Notes: generated by a model from the sequence alone, not told the origin. A DNA stretch of 20,574 nucleotides from JAHEIJ01 sp040235565 (GCA_040235565.1 JBECLA010000001.1:1-20574), one strand, 5' to 3'. Shown: positions 1 through 7,451, numbered from the stretch's first letter. Translations and numbers: made by a program.

Positions 1-153
1 TGTAAAGGCCGTTTGCCCGGAGATATCGGGAAACCAGCCATAGATACTCGCACCAATCTGCCAGGATTCCTGTTCGCTGGCCAGGATGCCTGCTGGTAAC
101 AAGGCGGTAGAGGAACAAATCGTGAAAGCTGCCAGGAATTTTGCGCGCCTCAT
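1..153 (-). CDS. N-terminus of a secreted or outer-membrane protein, cut by the window edge
   Basis: An open frame starts at an ATG at 153 (complement) and runs without a stop to base 1, giving 51 codons. The first 25 or so residues look like a Sec signal peptide: MRRAK, then a hydrophobic stretch, ending near GILASEQ. The mature start reads WQIGASIYGWFPDISGQTAF. This W...Y.W.P...G pattern is common at the first strand of uncharacterised outer-membrane beta-barrel proteins, but I cannot name the family. A good Shine-Dalgarno sequence (AGGGGA) lies just upstream of the ATG. The gene lies 75 bp downstream of the DUF389 gene on the same strand with no terminator visible between them, so it may be cotranscribed. 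The start and signal peptide are well supported; the function is not. Confidence 0.6.
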   Translation of the reverse strand, partial: MRRAKFLAAFTICSSTALLPAGILASEQESWQIGASIYGWFPDISGQTAFT

Positions 154-228
154 ATACTTTCCCCTGGTTTATTTGCCCGCTTTTTACTTCTTCCTTTATT
201 GCTCTGTTTTCGCTTTAGCATTGCTGAT

Positions 229-1212
229 TTAAAGATACGTCTGGCGCACCTGCATCACGATGATCAAAACGATTAACACCACGATCCAGAAGAACACATA
301 GGTCTTCATGGACTGGCGTGCCTTGCGCTTTTCCAGCCAGGTACGGGGTTTAATCCCCTTCAGCAAAAACACCAGCTTGCCGGACAGGTTGACACACACC
401 ACATTTACCGCCAGTAGCAAGGCGGCACCCAGCGCATTCTGAAGCTGCCCCGCACCCAGCATCAAACCCAGGGTTGCCGCCGGTGGCAGTAACGCCACGG
501 CCACCATGACGCCAACTAATGACACACTCCATCCCGCGGAGAGCGACAAGACCGCCGCGGCACCCGAGGCGAGCGCCAGGGCAATGCCATCCAGTCCTAC
601 ATCCGTGCGACTGCTCAATTCCGTGGTATCGAGGGAATAGGGCCAGAAAAAGCCGATCACTATGGCGATCAGCAAGGCCAGCCCCAGGCCGGCCAGATTG
701 GTCTTGAGCGCTGACCAGGCCAGATCACGATCCCCCAGGGCGGCGGCAAAGGACAGGGCAATATTCGGTCCCAGCAAGGGCGCAATGACCATGGCACCGA
801 TAATCACGGCCAGGTTGTCTTCCAGCAAACCAATGGCCGCCACGATCGTCGACAGCAACACCATGTATAAAAAGTTACTATTGATTTCGCTGGCGCTGCT
901 GATTTCCTGGTACAGCTCTTCCCGGCTCAGCGTAAGGGCCCGGCGTTTGACTTCTTCCAGTTCTTCCTTGCTGGGACGGGGCAGGGCACCTTCCAGCGGG
1001 ATCAGCATGATGCGAAAAAAATCGAGCTTGCCCAATGCGCCCTGCAAGGCATCCAGTACCGCTTGTTGTTTGTCGCGTCGGACCAATAAGCGGGAAATAC
1101 AGCGTTGCTCGTCCTGCGTAGGAACGACCCAGGCATCCAGCTCATGTTGTTCAGCAATGCCGATAACGGTATCGGTATGACCGCACTCGGTTACAACTTC
1201 AATGATGCGCAT
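229..1212 (-). CDS. DUF389 (TIGR00341-type) integral membrane protein
   Basis: A 327-residue membrane protein. The first 100 residues form a soluble domain (MRIIEVV..., with a region rich in E, K and R at 80-105), followed by several hydrophobic segments. Segment cores include the stretch around NLAVIIGAMVIAPLLGPNIA, typical of DUF389 proteins, and a late small-residue segment with ALLPPAATLGLMLG. It ends with a basic loop and a last membrane helix (FFWIVVLIVLIIVMQV). The molecular function of DUF389 proteins is not established. Its ATG overlaps the stop of the DJ-1 gene by an ATGA-type junction (1210-1214), so translation is probably coupled and it is the last or next-to-last gene of the gpmI transcription unit. 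No frameshift or missing part was seen. Confidence 0.85.
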   Translation of the reverse strand: MRIIEVVTECGHTDTVIGIAEQHELDAWVVPTQDEQRCISRLLVRRDKQQAVLDALQGALGKLDFFRIMLIPLEGALPRPSKEELEEVKRRALTLSREELYQEISSASEINSNFLYMVLLSTIVAAIGLLEDNLAVIIGAMVIAPLLGPNIALSFAAALGDRDLAWSALKTNLAGLGLALLIAIVIGFFWPYSLDTTELSSRTDVGLDGIALALASGAAAVLSLSAGWSVSLVGVMVAVALLPPAATLGLMLGAGQLQNALGAALLLAVNVVCVNLSGKLVFLLKGIKPRTWLEKRKARQSMKTYVFFWIVVLIVLIIVMQVRQTYL

Positions 1213-1769
1213 CAGGCAGCCGGTCGTTGCAAGGGTGCTTCCACTTCATCCCGCTTGGCTTTGCCCAGTAATTGTTCGATCAAATTGAGGGCAAAGTCCA
1301 TCGCCGTGCCTGGGCCCCGCGATGTGATCAGCTTGCCGTCAATCACCACCGGTTTTTCCTCGTACACCATATCCTGCATTTCGGTAGCATCAATGCTACC
1401 GGGATAACTGGTGGCGTGCTTGCCCTTTAATAGTCCGGCACTGGCCAATACTTTGGGGGCCGCACAGATTGCGGCCGTGTACTTGTCGGCCTCGGTCATC
1501 TGCTTTAGCAACGTATGAATCCGGGGATCGTTGTTGAGATGATCGGCGCCAGGTAAACCGCCAGGCAAAACGATCATGTCAAATTGCTCTGCCGTCACAT
1601 CATCCAGGGTGGTATCGGGAATTAACACCGTGCCCCGACTTGCCCTGACCGGTTCGGGGTCCAGTCCGGCGGTAATCACCGTCACACCGGCGCGACGTAG
1701 CAAATCGATGATAGTTACGGCTTCGAGCTCTTCACAACCCTGGGCGAGGGGTACGAGGACAGTTGCCAT
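1212..1769 (-). CDS. yajL: DJ-1/PfpI family protein (YajL-like)
   Basis: A 185-residue single-domain protein of the DJ-1/ThiJ/PfpI superfamily. The start MATVLVPLAQGCEELEAV carries the conserved acidic residue of the E-E pair near position 14. The nucleophile elbow is AAICAAPKVLA with the reactive cysteine at about C102, equivalent to DJ-1 C106. The length and the glycine-rich LPGGLPGA segment fit YajL/DJ-1. Members are linked to oxidative-stress protection and covalent-adduct chaperone or deglycase activity; the exact activity is debated. The start is secure: AAAGGAGGA (1777-1785, complement) is a near-perfect ribosome binding site before the ATG at 1769. This start lies inside the end of the yibQ-like gene, an overlap of 55 bp. 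The stop shares the ATGA junction with the DUF389 gene. Confidence 0.88.
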   Translation of the reverse strand: MATVLVPLAQGCEELEAVTIIDLLRRAGVTVITAGLDPEPVRASRGTVLIPDTTLDDVTAEQFDMIVLPGGLPGADHLNNDPRIHTLLKQMTEADKYTAAICAAPKVLASAGLLKGKHATSYPGSIDATEMQDMVYEEKPVVIDGKLITSRGPGTAMDFALNLIEQLLGKAKRDEVEAPLQRPAA

Positions 1770-2542
1770 GGCGTCATCCTCCTTTGTTGACGTATCTGAA
1801 TCAGTCTGGATACCGGTACCAACTCAATGCCTTGTTGCTGCAGACCTGGTAACCAGGTTTCAAGCGCGGTCATTGTTTCCGGGTAGGGATGACCGATCGC
1901 CAGTGCGCTGCCATACCGTTGCGCATGTTTGATCAGCTCGCTTAATTGCGCCGCAACAATGCGACTGTCGCGCTCATAATCGAGAAAAATATCCCGCCGG
2001 GTTGCGTCGATATGACGTCGCTCTGCTTCCGCTTGTGCCACCGTTTCTGTCGTCGTTCGACTATCGACAAAATAAAGGTCATCCCGAAACATCATGGCCT
2101 GCATCAACCACCCCATCAACCGTGGATTTTTGGTCAGGTAACTGCCCATATGGTTGTTGAAACCACGGACATGCGGCACCGCTGCCAGGCTGGCTCGCAC
2201 CCGGTTTTTGAATTCTATCTCTGTCATGCACTGGGTCAAGGCACCGGGGCCAAGTCGGTTCTCGTTATCCGACTCCATCGGCAAGTGCAGCATGATTTCT
2301 TTTTGCTGACGATGGGCGCGCAGCGCCAGTGACTTGGAGAAAGGTGCCCGGGGCAAAAATGCGTAGGTCAGATCGCCATTGAGCCGGAGCGCGCGCAGGC
2401 CGGTTTTGTACTGATAACCAAGATCATCAATGATGATACTGATGACCGGCTTGCTGTCCGGTGTTGCGGCGGCAGCCGTTGCTGCCGGCAGCAAGCACAA
2501 GCCCGCTAAAACGATGTACACCAGTTTTAGCGGGGCCGGCAT
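1715..2542 (-). CDS. Divergent polysaccharide deacetylase family protein (YibQ-like)
   Basis: A 275-residue exported protein. Residues 1-25 form a signal peptide (hydrophobic core to PAATAAAA). The body begins with the family signature PVISIIIDDLGYQYKTG, whose DD pair corresponds to the metal-ligand region of NodB-like deacetylases. It continues with LPRAPFS, HLPMES, and FNNHMGSYLT, which carries the paired N and H residues of the divergent (DUF610/YibQ) group. The substrate is not known; the group sits next to envC and ctpA in many gammaproteobacteria, hinting at an envelope role. It begins 10 bp after the ctpA stop with no obvious Shine-Dalgarno sequence, so coupling to ctpA is likely. The last 18 codons lie within the next gene's start region. 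Confidence 0.87.
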   Translation of the reverse strand: MPAPLKLVYIVLAGLCLLPAATAAAATPDSKPVISIIIDDLGYQYKTGLRALRLNGDLTYAFLPRAPFSKSLALRAHRQQKEIMLHLPMESDNENRLGPGALTQCMTEIEFKNRVRASLAAVPHVRGFNNHMGSYLTKNPRLMGWLMQAMMFRDDLYFVDSRTTTETVAQAEAERRHIDATRRDIFLDYERDSRIVAAQLSELIKHAQRYGSALAIGHPYPETMTALETWLPGLQQQGIELVPVSRLIQIRQQRRMTPWQLSSYPSPRVVKSSKP

Positions 2543-2552
2543 GCGTACGGTT

Positions 2553-3869
2553 TTATTTCGGAGCCAGCAGGGCCAGTCCTTTTAACAAGGTTAGCGCCTC
2601 ATATACCGGATAATCCTCACTGGCCAACGCCAGCAGATCGCCTTTTGGAGGCAGTGTATCTCCGGACTTCTGCTTCGCATTGCCGTTTTCCAGATGACCT
2701 GTGAGATCCGCCTCCTTCAGGGGCTTGAAGCCGTTGTCTTCCCTGGCCGCCACCTGCAGATGCTCCAGGGTAATATCCGGCGCAATCCCTTCCGCCTGAA
2801 TGGAGCGGCCAGACGGGGTGTAATAACGCGCGGTGGTAAGCTTCAAAGCACTGTTGTTACCCAGAGGAATCACGGTTTGCACCGAGCCTTTGCCGAAAGT
2901 TTTCTGGCCCATGATGACGGCCCGCTTGTTGTCCTGCAGGGCACCGGCAACGATTTCCGAGGCGGAGGCGGAGCCTTCATTCACCAGCACAACGATGGGC
3001 GCACCCTTGACAATGTCACCCGGTGTGGCCGCCTGACTCAACTTGTTATCTTCCGTGCGCCCCTTTACCGAAACGATGGTGCCACGATCCAGAAAGGTGT
3101 CGGACACCAGCACGGCGGCATCCAGCAGACCGCCGGGATTATTGCGCAGATCCAGTACCAGTCCCCTGAGGTTATCCTTGTTTTCCTTCTTCAGCTCAGT
3201 GATGGCCTTGTGCAGGTCCTTGCCGGTACGTTCCTGGAACTGCGACACCCTGACATAGCCGTAACCGGGCTCGAGCAACCGCGCCTTGACACTTTTCACC
3301 CGGATCCGATCCCGGGTGATGGTGAATTTCAGCGGCTGATCCTCACCCTCGCGCACAATGGTTAAATTAATCTCGGTCCCCGGTTTGCCGCGCATGATTT
3401 TGACGGCATCATCCAGGCTCATGCCTTTCACCGGTTTTTCGTCCAGGCGAATAATCAGATCCCCGGCTTTTACCCCGGCACGCTGGGCGGGTGTATCGTC
3501 GATGGGGGAGATAACTTTTACAAAGCCGTCTTCCATGCCGACCACAATTCCCAGGCCGCCGAACTCGCCGGTGGTCCCGACCCGCAGTTCCTCGAACGCC
3601 TTGGCATCCAGATAGGTGGAATGGGGATCCAGGCCGGACAGCATGCCCCGAATAGCATTATCCAGCAGCGCCTTGTCCTCAACGTCTTCCACGTAATTGT
3701 GTTTAATCTTGTCAAACACCTCGCTCAGGGTGCGAACGGTTTCCAGCGGTAAGCCGGTGGTAACGCTTTGCTCCGGCTTGTCCGCGAGAACCCCACGGGC
3801 AATCGCCAGGGAGACACCGAGCAGCAGGCCCAGCAGCAATATCAGGGTGTTGCGGGTGAAAGCGTTCAT
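2553..3869 (-). CDS. ctpA: S41 family carboxy-terminal processing protease
   Basis: A 438-residue periplasmic serine protease of the CtpA/Prc family. Residues 1-29 form a signal anchor (MNAFTRNTLILLLGLLLG). An N-terminal helical part (about 40-95, with LSGLDPHSTYLD) leads into a PDZ domain (about 100-185, with GLGIVV and AGVKAGDLI). The S41 core follows (about 190-370), with LRNNPGGLLDAAV, NEGSASASEIVAGAL and TFGKGSVQ. The Ser/Lys dyad is S302 and K327, with the same 25-residue spacing as in Prc. Such proteases trim the C-termini of envelope proteins and, in other bacteria, control murein hydrolases. The ribosome binding site AGGAGA stands about 10 bases before the ATG. It follows envC, usual in gammaproteobacteria, with a 92-bp gap. 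Confidence 0.95.
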   Translation of the reverse strand: MNAFTRNTLILLLGLLLGVSLAIARGVLADKPEQSVTTGLPLETVRTLSEVFDKIKHNYVEDVEDKALLDNAIRGMLSGLDPHSTYLDAKAFEELRVGTTGEFGGLGIVVGMEDGFVKVISPIDDTPAQRAGVKAGDLIIRLDEKPVKGMSLDDAVKIMRGKPGTEINLTIVREGEDQPLKFTITRDRIRVKSVKARLLEPGYGYVRVSQFQERTGKDLHKAITELKKENKDNLRGLVLDLRNNPGGLLDAAVLVSDTFLDRGTIVSVKGRTEDNKLSQAATPGDIVKGAPIVVLVNEGSASASEIVAGALQDNKRAVIMGQKTFGKGSVQTVIPLGNNSALKLTTARYYTPSGRSIQAEGIAPDITLEHLQVAAREDNGFKPLKEADLTGHLENGNAKQKSGDTLPPKGDLLALASEDYPVYEALTLLKGLALLAPK

Positions 3870-3961
3870 GAAAATCAGTCTCCTGAGGCTACGGTCGGTT
3901 GTGAACTAATAATGATAGATATTTGATATTACAGTAATCTTTTTGGGTGAACCAGAAAAAA

Positions 3962-5146
3962 TCAACCCTGGCGACGCTTCCGGGCACACCATTTGGCCGG
4001 GTTGGCGGGCTTGCCATTGTGGCGGATCTCAAAATACAGGCCGGCGGTTTGCTGGCCTCCGCTGTTGCCCACACTGGCAATGGCGTCATTGGCCTCCACC
4101 CAGTCACCGACTTCTTTTAACAGGCTTTGGTTGTGGCCGTACAGGCTCATATAGCCATCACCATGATCCAGAATAATAAGCAAACCGTAACCTCGCAGCC
4201 AGTCGGCATATGCCACCCGGCCCCGGGAAACGGCGTGAACGGTGTTACCTTCGCGCGCATGAATCAAGACCCCGTTCCACTTCAGGCTGCCCTTGTGGCG
4301 TGACTTGCCGTAAAGATTATCCACCTTGCCCTGGGCCGGCCAGAACAGCTGCCCCTTGTTGGCCGCAAAGCTGCGTAACTGATCCGCCGGCAAGATATCC
4401 GCCAGCGTATCCTGAATGGCTTCCAGTACCGCCTTGAGTTGTTGCTCGTCCTGGCGGAGCTGGGTGATTTGTTTCTCTTTGGAATTGATTTCCTGCCGCA
4501 ACCGGGCCACCAGCTGCGCTCGCCGTTGATTACTCTTCTCCAGTGCCCGCTTTTTGGCCTTGTGCTGATCCCGTATGTCCTGCAGGGCCTGTTTTTCCTG
4601 TTCAACCCGCCGCGTCACCACAGCCAACTGGTTAATATTCTGCACGGCTTCCTCGATTCGCTTCTGCCGCGCCTCGTTAAAATAACGGTAATACGCCATG
4701 GTGCGGCCCACCGCCGCGGGGTCCTGCTGATTCAGCAACAACTTGAGATATTCCTGCTGGCCTATCATATAGGCCGTGCGCACCTGTTCCCCCAGGAGCT
4801 CACGTTGCTTGTCTACCGTTCGCTGAAGTTGTTGTTGCTGTTGCGACAATTTCCTGAGATGACGCGTTTGCCGCCGCAACTGTGCATCAAGCTGTTTGAG
4901 CTCGCTGACATGCCGACCGATTTGCCGTTCGGTATCACGCAAGGCGCCTTGTACCTCGCTGAAACGATCCCGGACTTTATTTCGCTCGGCAATGATGGTC
5001 TCAATCCGGCTGCGCAAACGTTGCAACTCTTCAGCCTTGGCAGCGCGCTCCGCATCACTCAACTGGGCGAGGAGGGGAGACAACGGAAGGCAACCAAGCA
5101 GGAACACTGCCAGTACTGACCTGAGTAGAAACATTGTTCGAGGCAT
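3962..5146 (-). CDS. envC: EnvC-type murein hydrolase activator (degenerate M23/LytM)
   Basis: A 394-residue periplasmic protein. A signal peptide (to about residue 28, LLAQ) is followed by a long coiled coil (about 29-250, rich in Q, R, E and L), then a C-terminal LytM domain (about 275-390). The metal ligands of active M23 peptidases are absent: WNGVLIHAREG stands where HxxxD would be, and GLYFEIRHNG replaces the HxH of HLHFE. YGHNQ is kept. This degenerate site is the hallmark of EnvC-type activators, which switch on amidases AmiA/AmiB at the division septum instead of cutting peptidoglycan. Neighbours gpmI (upstream) and ctpA (downstream) are the usual ones. The start could be M1 (5146) or M5 (5134); neither has a clear ribosome binding site. 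Confidence 0.93.
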   Translation of the reverse strand: MPRTMFLLRSVLAVFLLGCLPLSPLLAQLSDAERAAKAEELQRLRSRIETIIAERNKVRDRFSEVQGALRDTERQIGRHVSELKQLDAQLRRQTRHLRKLSQQQQQLQRTVDKQRELLGEQVRTAYMIGQQEYLKLLLNQQDPAAVGRTMAYYRYFNEARQKRIEEAVQNINQLAVVTRRVEQEKQALQDIRDQHKAKKRALEKSNQRRAQLVARLRQEINSKEKQITQLRQDEQQLKAVLEAIQDTLADILPADQLRSFAANKGQLFWPAQGKVDNLYGKSRHKGSLKWNGVLIHAREGNTVHAVSRGRVAYADWLRGYGLLIILDHGDGYMSLYGHNQSLLKEVGDWVEANDAIASVGNSGGQQTAGLYFEIRHNGKPANPAKWCARKRRQG

Positions 5147-5181
5147 GGCAAGGATAGTAACCGGTTTGCCAGTGAAATTAA

Positions 5182-5197
5182 CCCCCTCGGGGGGGGG
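5182..5197. repeat. C5-TC-G9 homopolymer hairpin in the gpmI-envC gap
   Basis: The 93-bp gap between gpmI and envC contains five C, then TC, then nine G. It could form a five-pair hairpin in either strand. No T-tract follows on the minus strand, so it is not a canonical intrinsic terminator. A nine-base G run is a plausible slip site, but it lies outside any reading frame. Confidence 0.45.
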
Positions 5198-5239
5198 TGG
5201 GCTGCCTATCCCGGTAAGTCGCCCGGCGCTTGTCAGAAG

Positions 5240-6823
5240 TCAGGCCTGTTTAGCCTCGGGTGTCAGGGCATCAGCATCGGCATGCTCGATCAGCGAGTGT
5301 CCGGTCATCTCGGCAGGTTGTTCCAGGCCCATGAGCTCCAGCATGGTCGGGATAATATCCGACAAGGCCCCGCCATTGTGTTTCAGTTTCAGGTCCCGTC
5401 CAACATACAGTAACGGTACCGGGTTGGTGGTGTGCGCGGTATGGGGCTGATCGGTGGCGTCATTGCGCATCATTTCCGCATTACCGTGATCGGCCGTGAT
5501 GAGGATTTCGCCACCCGCATTCTGCACTGCCTCCACCACGTGACCGATGCAGGTGTCGAGGTACTCAATGGCCTTGACGGTGGCAGCAAAATTACCGCTA
5601 TGACCCACCATATCGGGATTGGCATAGTTACAGATGACCACATCGTATTTACCGCTTTCGATCGCCGCCACCAGCCGGTCTGTCACTTCCGGGGCACTCA
5701 TTTCCGGCTGTTCGTTATAGGTCGACACATTGGGCGAATTGACCAGAACACGATCTTCGAATTCAAACGGTTCTTCACGACCACCATTAAAAAAGAAAGT
5801 GACATGGGCATACTTTTCCGTCTCGGCAATCCGCAACTGCCGCAAGCCCAGGCGGGAGACATACTCGCCGAACACGTTCTTGAGGCGTTCCGGTGGATAG
5901 GCCACGGGGATATCGTAATCTGACTTATATTCAGTCAGGCTGACAAACTGCCCCAGTTTGGGGATCACCTCACGATGAAACGCGTCGAAGTCCGCCTCAA
6001 TAAAGGGCCGGGTGATCTGGCGCGCCCGATCCGAGCGGTAGTTCATAAAGATCACCACATCCCCGTCTTCAACCACTATCGGCTGGCTACCCGCCGGGAC
6101 AATTGCCGTAGCCTGGACAAATTCATCCGTCTCACCACGTTGATAGGCCATTTCCAATCCGGCCAGAGCGGTCTCGGCCACATACTCTGCTTTGCTCTGG
6201 GTGATCAAGTCATAGGCGCTTTGAATGCGTGGCCAGCGATGATCCCGATCCATCGCAAAATAGCGTCCGACAATTGAGGCAAAACGACCGCCGCCCAACT
6301 CCGCAAACTTGGCTTCCATTTTCTGAATGGATTCCGCGGCGCTTTTGGGCGCAGTGTCCCGCCCGTCCAGAAACGCATGCATATATACGCGTTCAGCCCC
6401 CCGTTTGACCGCCAGCTCCGCCATGGCGTGAATATGATCCTCATGGCTGTGGACCCCGCCGGGTGAGAGGAGACCCAGAATATGCACGGCCTTGCCGGTA
6501 TCCCTGGCCAGATCCACGGCATCGACCAGAGTCTGGTTGGTGAAAAACGAACCGGTTTTGATTGAACGGCTAACCCGGGTGTATTCCTGATACACCACTC
6601 GCCCGGCACCCAGGTTCAGATGACCGACTTCCGAATTGCCCATCTGATCAGCAGGCAAACCCACTTCCGCCCCGGAGCCGCGGATCAACGTGTGGGGATA
6701 ATTGCTCCACAGCCGATCCCAGCTGGGCTTGTTGGCGGCGGCAATGGCATTGTGCTCTGTTGACTCAGAGTATCCCCAGCCGTCGAGAATGACGAGCACC
6801 ATTGGTCGAGCGTGTCCAGACAT
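5240..6823 (-). CDS. gpmI: 2,3-bisphosphoglycerate-independent phosphoglycerate mutase
   Basis: A 527-residue glycolytic enzyme interconverting 3- and 2-phosphoglycerate with two metal ions, usually Mn. It belongs to the alkaline phosphatase superfamily. The first metal-ligand motif is VLVILDGWGYSE (D14). The phosphoserine nucleophile is S64 in QMGNSEVGHLNLGAGR. Further signatures are GGVHSHEDHI, HAFLDGRD, FFFNGGREEPF, NYANPDMVGHSGN and ITADHGNAE. Length and motifs are complete. It heads the minus-strand unit, followed by envC after 93 bp. The ATG at 6823 lacks a clear Shine-Dalgarno sequence. Promoter and operator candidates lie in 6835-6885. Confidence 0.97.
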   Translation of the reverse strand: MSGHARPMVLVILDGWGYSESTEHNAIAAANKPSWDRLWSNYPHTLIRGSGAEVGLPADQMGNSEVGHLNLGAGRVVYQEYTRVSRSIKTGSFFTNQTLVDAVDLARDTGKAVHILGLLSPGGVHSHEDHIHAMAELAVKRGAERVYMHAFLDGRDTAPKSAAESIQKMEAKFAELGGGRFASIVGRYFAMDRDHRWPRIQSAYDLITQSKAEYVAETALAGLEMAYQRGETDEFVQATAIVPAGSQPIVVEDGDVVIFMNYRSDRARQITRPFIEADFDAFHREVIPKLGQFVSLTEYKSDYDIPVAYPPERLKNVFGEYVSRLGLRQLRIAETEKYAHVTFFFNGGREEPFEFEDRVLVNSPNVSTYNEQPEMSAPEVTDRLVAAIESGKYDVVICNYANPDMVGHSGNFAATVKAIEYLDTCIGHVVEAVQNAGGEILITADHGNAEMMRNDATDQPHTAHTTNPVPLLYVGRDLKLKHNGGALSDIIPTMLELMGLEQPAEMTGHSLIEHADADALTPEAKQA

Positions 6824-6857
6824 AGTGTTTATATAAAGTATGGCCTGTTATTTCGTG

Positions 6858-6885
6858 TTACAAGATTAGAATTAGTCTAATTATA
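6858..6885 (-). promoter_or_regulatory. Candidate gpmI promoter with overlapping AT-rich dyads
   Basis: On the minus strand a perfect TATAAT lies at 6885-6880, directly overlapping the dyad AATTAG-A-CTAATT (6870-6882). A second nested dyad, ATTAGA-N5-TCTAAT, covers 6865-6881. A TATAAT covered by a palindrome is a classic repressor-operator layout. The matching -35 for this TATAAT is poor. A weaker alternative pair is TTGTAA (6863-6858) with TACTTT (6840-6835), spacer 17, which would start very near the gpmI ATG. Which promoter is used, and which protein binds, cannot be told from sequence. Confidence 0.4.
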
Positions 6886-6982
6886 TCTGCTTTAGCGATT
6901 CCATATCTGCCAGACGGGGGCATTTTTGCGGCCGATTTGATGGGAAAAATACCCGCGGGACTTCTCAAATGGAAGATTATTG

Positions 6983-6988
6983 TATAAT
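6983..6988 (+). promoter_or_regulatory. Candidate -10 element for the arsR-family gene
   Basis: A perfect TATAAT in an AT-rich stretch (6971-7005), 95 bp before the regulator's ATG. No convincing -35 hexamer stands 16-18 bp upstream. An alternative -10, TATATT, is at 7031-7036 between the arms of the inverted repeat. Confidence 0.35.
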
Positions 6989-7006
6989 GTTTTATTAATA
7001 AAAGGC

Positions 7007-7053
7007 AGTATGAACAAAAACCGGATGTGCTATATTCCCTTACTGTTCATACT
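7007..7053. promoter_or_regulatory. Perfect 10-bp inverted repeat upstream of the ArsR-family gene (candidate operator)
   Basis: The arms AGTATGAACA (7007-7016) and TGTTCATACT (7044-7053) are perfect reverse complements with a 27-bp spacer. They lie 30-77 bp before the regulator's ATG. The TGAA/TTCA cores resemble half-sites described for SmtB/ArsR-family operators, but those are normally close together, while here the arm centres are 37 bp apart. Autoregulation is the natural reading. An RNA stem-loop in the leader is the alternative if transcription begins near 6995. Confidence 0.5.
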
Positions 7054-7083
7054 ATTATTACACGTACGGGATCAGGTACATAC

Positions 7084-7404
7084 ATGAACTTCACCGAGCA
7101 TGCCGAATTAATCACCCGTGATGAGGATATCGACCGCGCTTCACGTTCACTCAAAGCCATGTCGCATCCTTTGCGCCTGAAAATCCTCTGTACGCTGGGG
7201 GACAAGGAAATTAGCGTACAGGATATTGTTGATCAGGTGGGAACATCTCAGAGTAATATTTCCCAGCATCTGGCGATTTTGCGTGACAAGGGGATCCTTG
7301 ACTCACGCAAGGACGCGAATCGGGTGTATTACCGGGTGGGTGACGCACGGACCCTGCGCCTCATTGATATGATGCGCGAAGTCTTCTGCTCCACCGGCTT
7401 GTAA
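7084..7404 (+). CDS. ArsR-family winged-helix regulator with a SqrR/BigR-type cysteine pair
   Basis: A 106-residue protein from the ATG at 7084. An in-frame TTG at 7027 would add 19 residues unlike the family and overlap the inverted repeat, while CAGGT lies 6 bases before the 7084 ATG. The fold is ArsR/SmtB: SHPLRLKILCTLGDKEISVQ (helices), the recognition helix TSQSNISQHLAILRDKGIL, and the wing DSRKDANRVYYRV. The metal motif ELCVCDL of arsenic and cadmium sensors is absent. It has just two cysteines, C36 in KILCTL and C102 near the end in REVFC. This 66-residue spacing equals that of SqrR (C41/C107) and BigR (C42/C108), whose pair forms a polysulfide bridge on sensing persulfides. It is divergent from gpmI and precedes a rhodanese and two thiol oxidoreductases. 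Persulfide sensing is inference from the cysteine geometry and the neighbours. Confidence 0.85.
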   Translation: MNFTEHAELITRDEDIDRASRSLKAMSHPLRLKILCTLGDKEISVQDIVDQVGTSQSNISQHLAILRDKGILDSRKDANRVYYRVGDARTLRLIDMMREVFCSTGL

Positions 7405-7418
7405 TTACAGACACAGCC

Positions 7419-7444
7419 CCTCCTGCTGGCTGTCCAGCAGGGGG
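7419..7444 (+). terminator. Strong hairpin after the ArsR-family gene, terminator-like
   Basis: CCTGCTGG (7422-7429), loop CTGT, CCAGCAGG (7434-7441), extended by two or three C-G and G-U pairs, begins 15 bp after the stop. The downstream sequence TAGTGTTATGTTTG is only mildly T-rich, so termination may be partial. It would separate the regulator from the rhodanese transcript. Confidence 0.5.
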
Positions 7445-7451
7445 TAGTGTT

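Noticed and set aside
2694..3365. Long plus-strand open frame opposite the protease gene
   Set aside because: It is antisense to a protein with full S41 motifs. Its translation is low-complexity and lacks any recognisable domain or ribosome binding site.
4439..5119. Plus-strand open frame of 226 codons opposite envC
   Set aside because: A leucine-rich shadow of the coiled coil on the other strand. The minus-strand reading has a signal peptide, coiled coil and LytM domain.
3962..5146. EnvC-like protein as an active M23 endopeptidase
   Set aside because: The HxxxD and HxH zinc ligands are missing, as in known non-enzymatic activators, so this is normal for the family and not a damaged gene.
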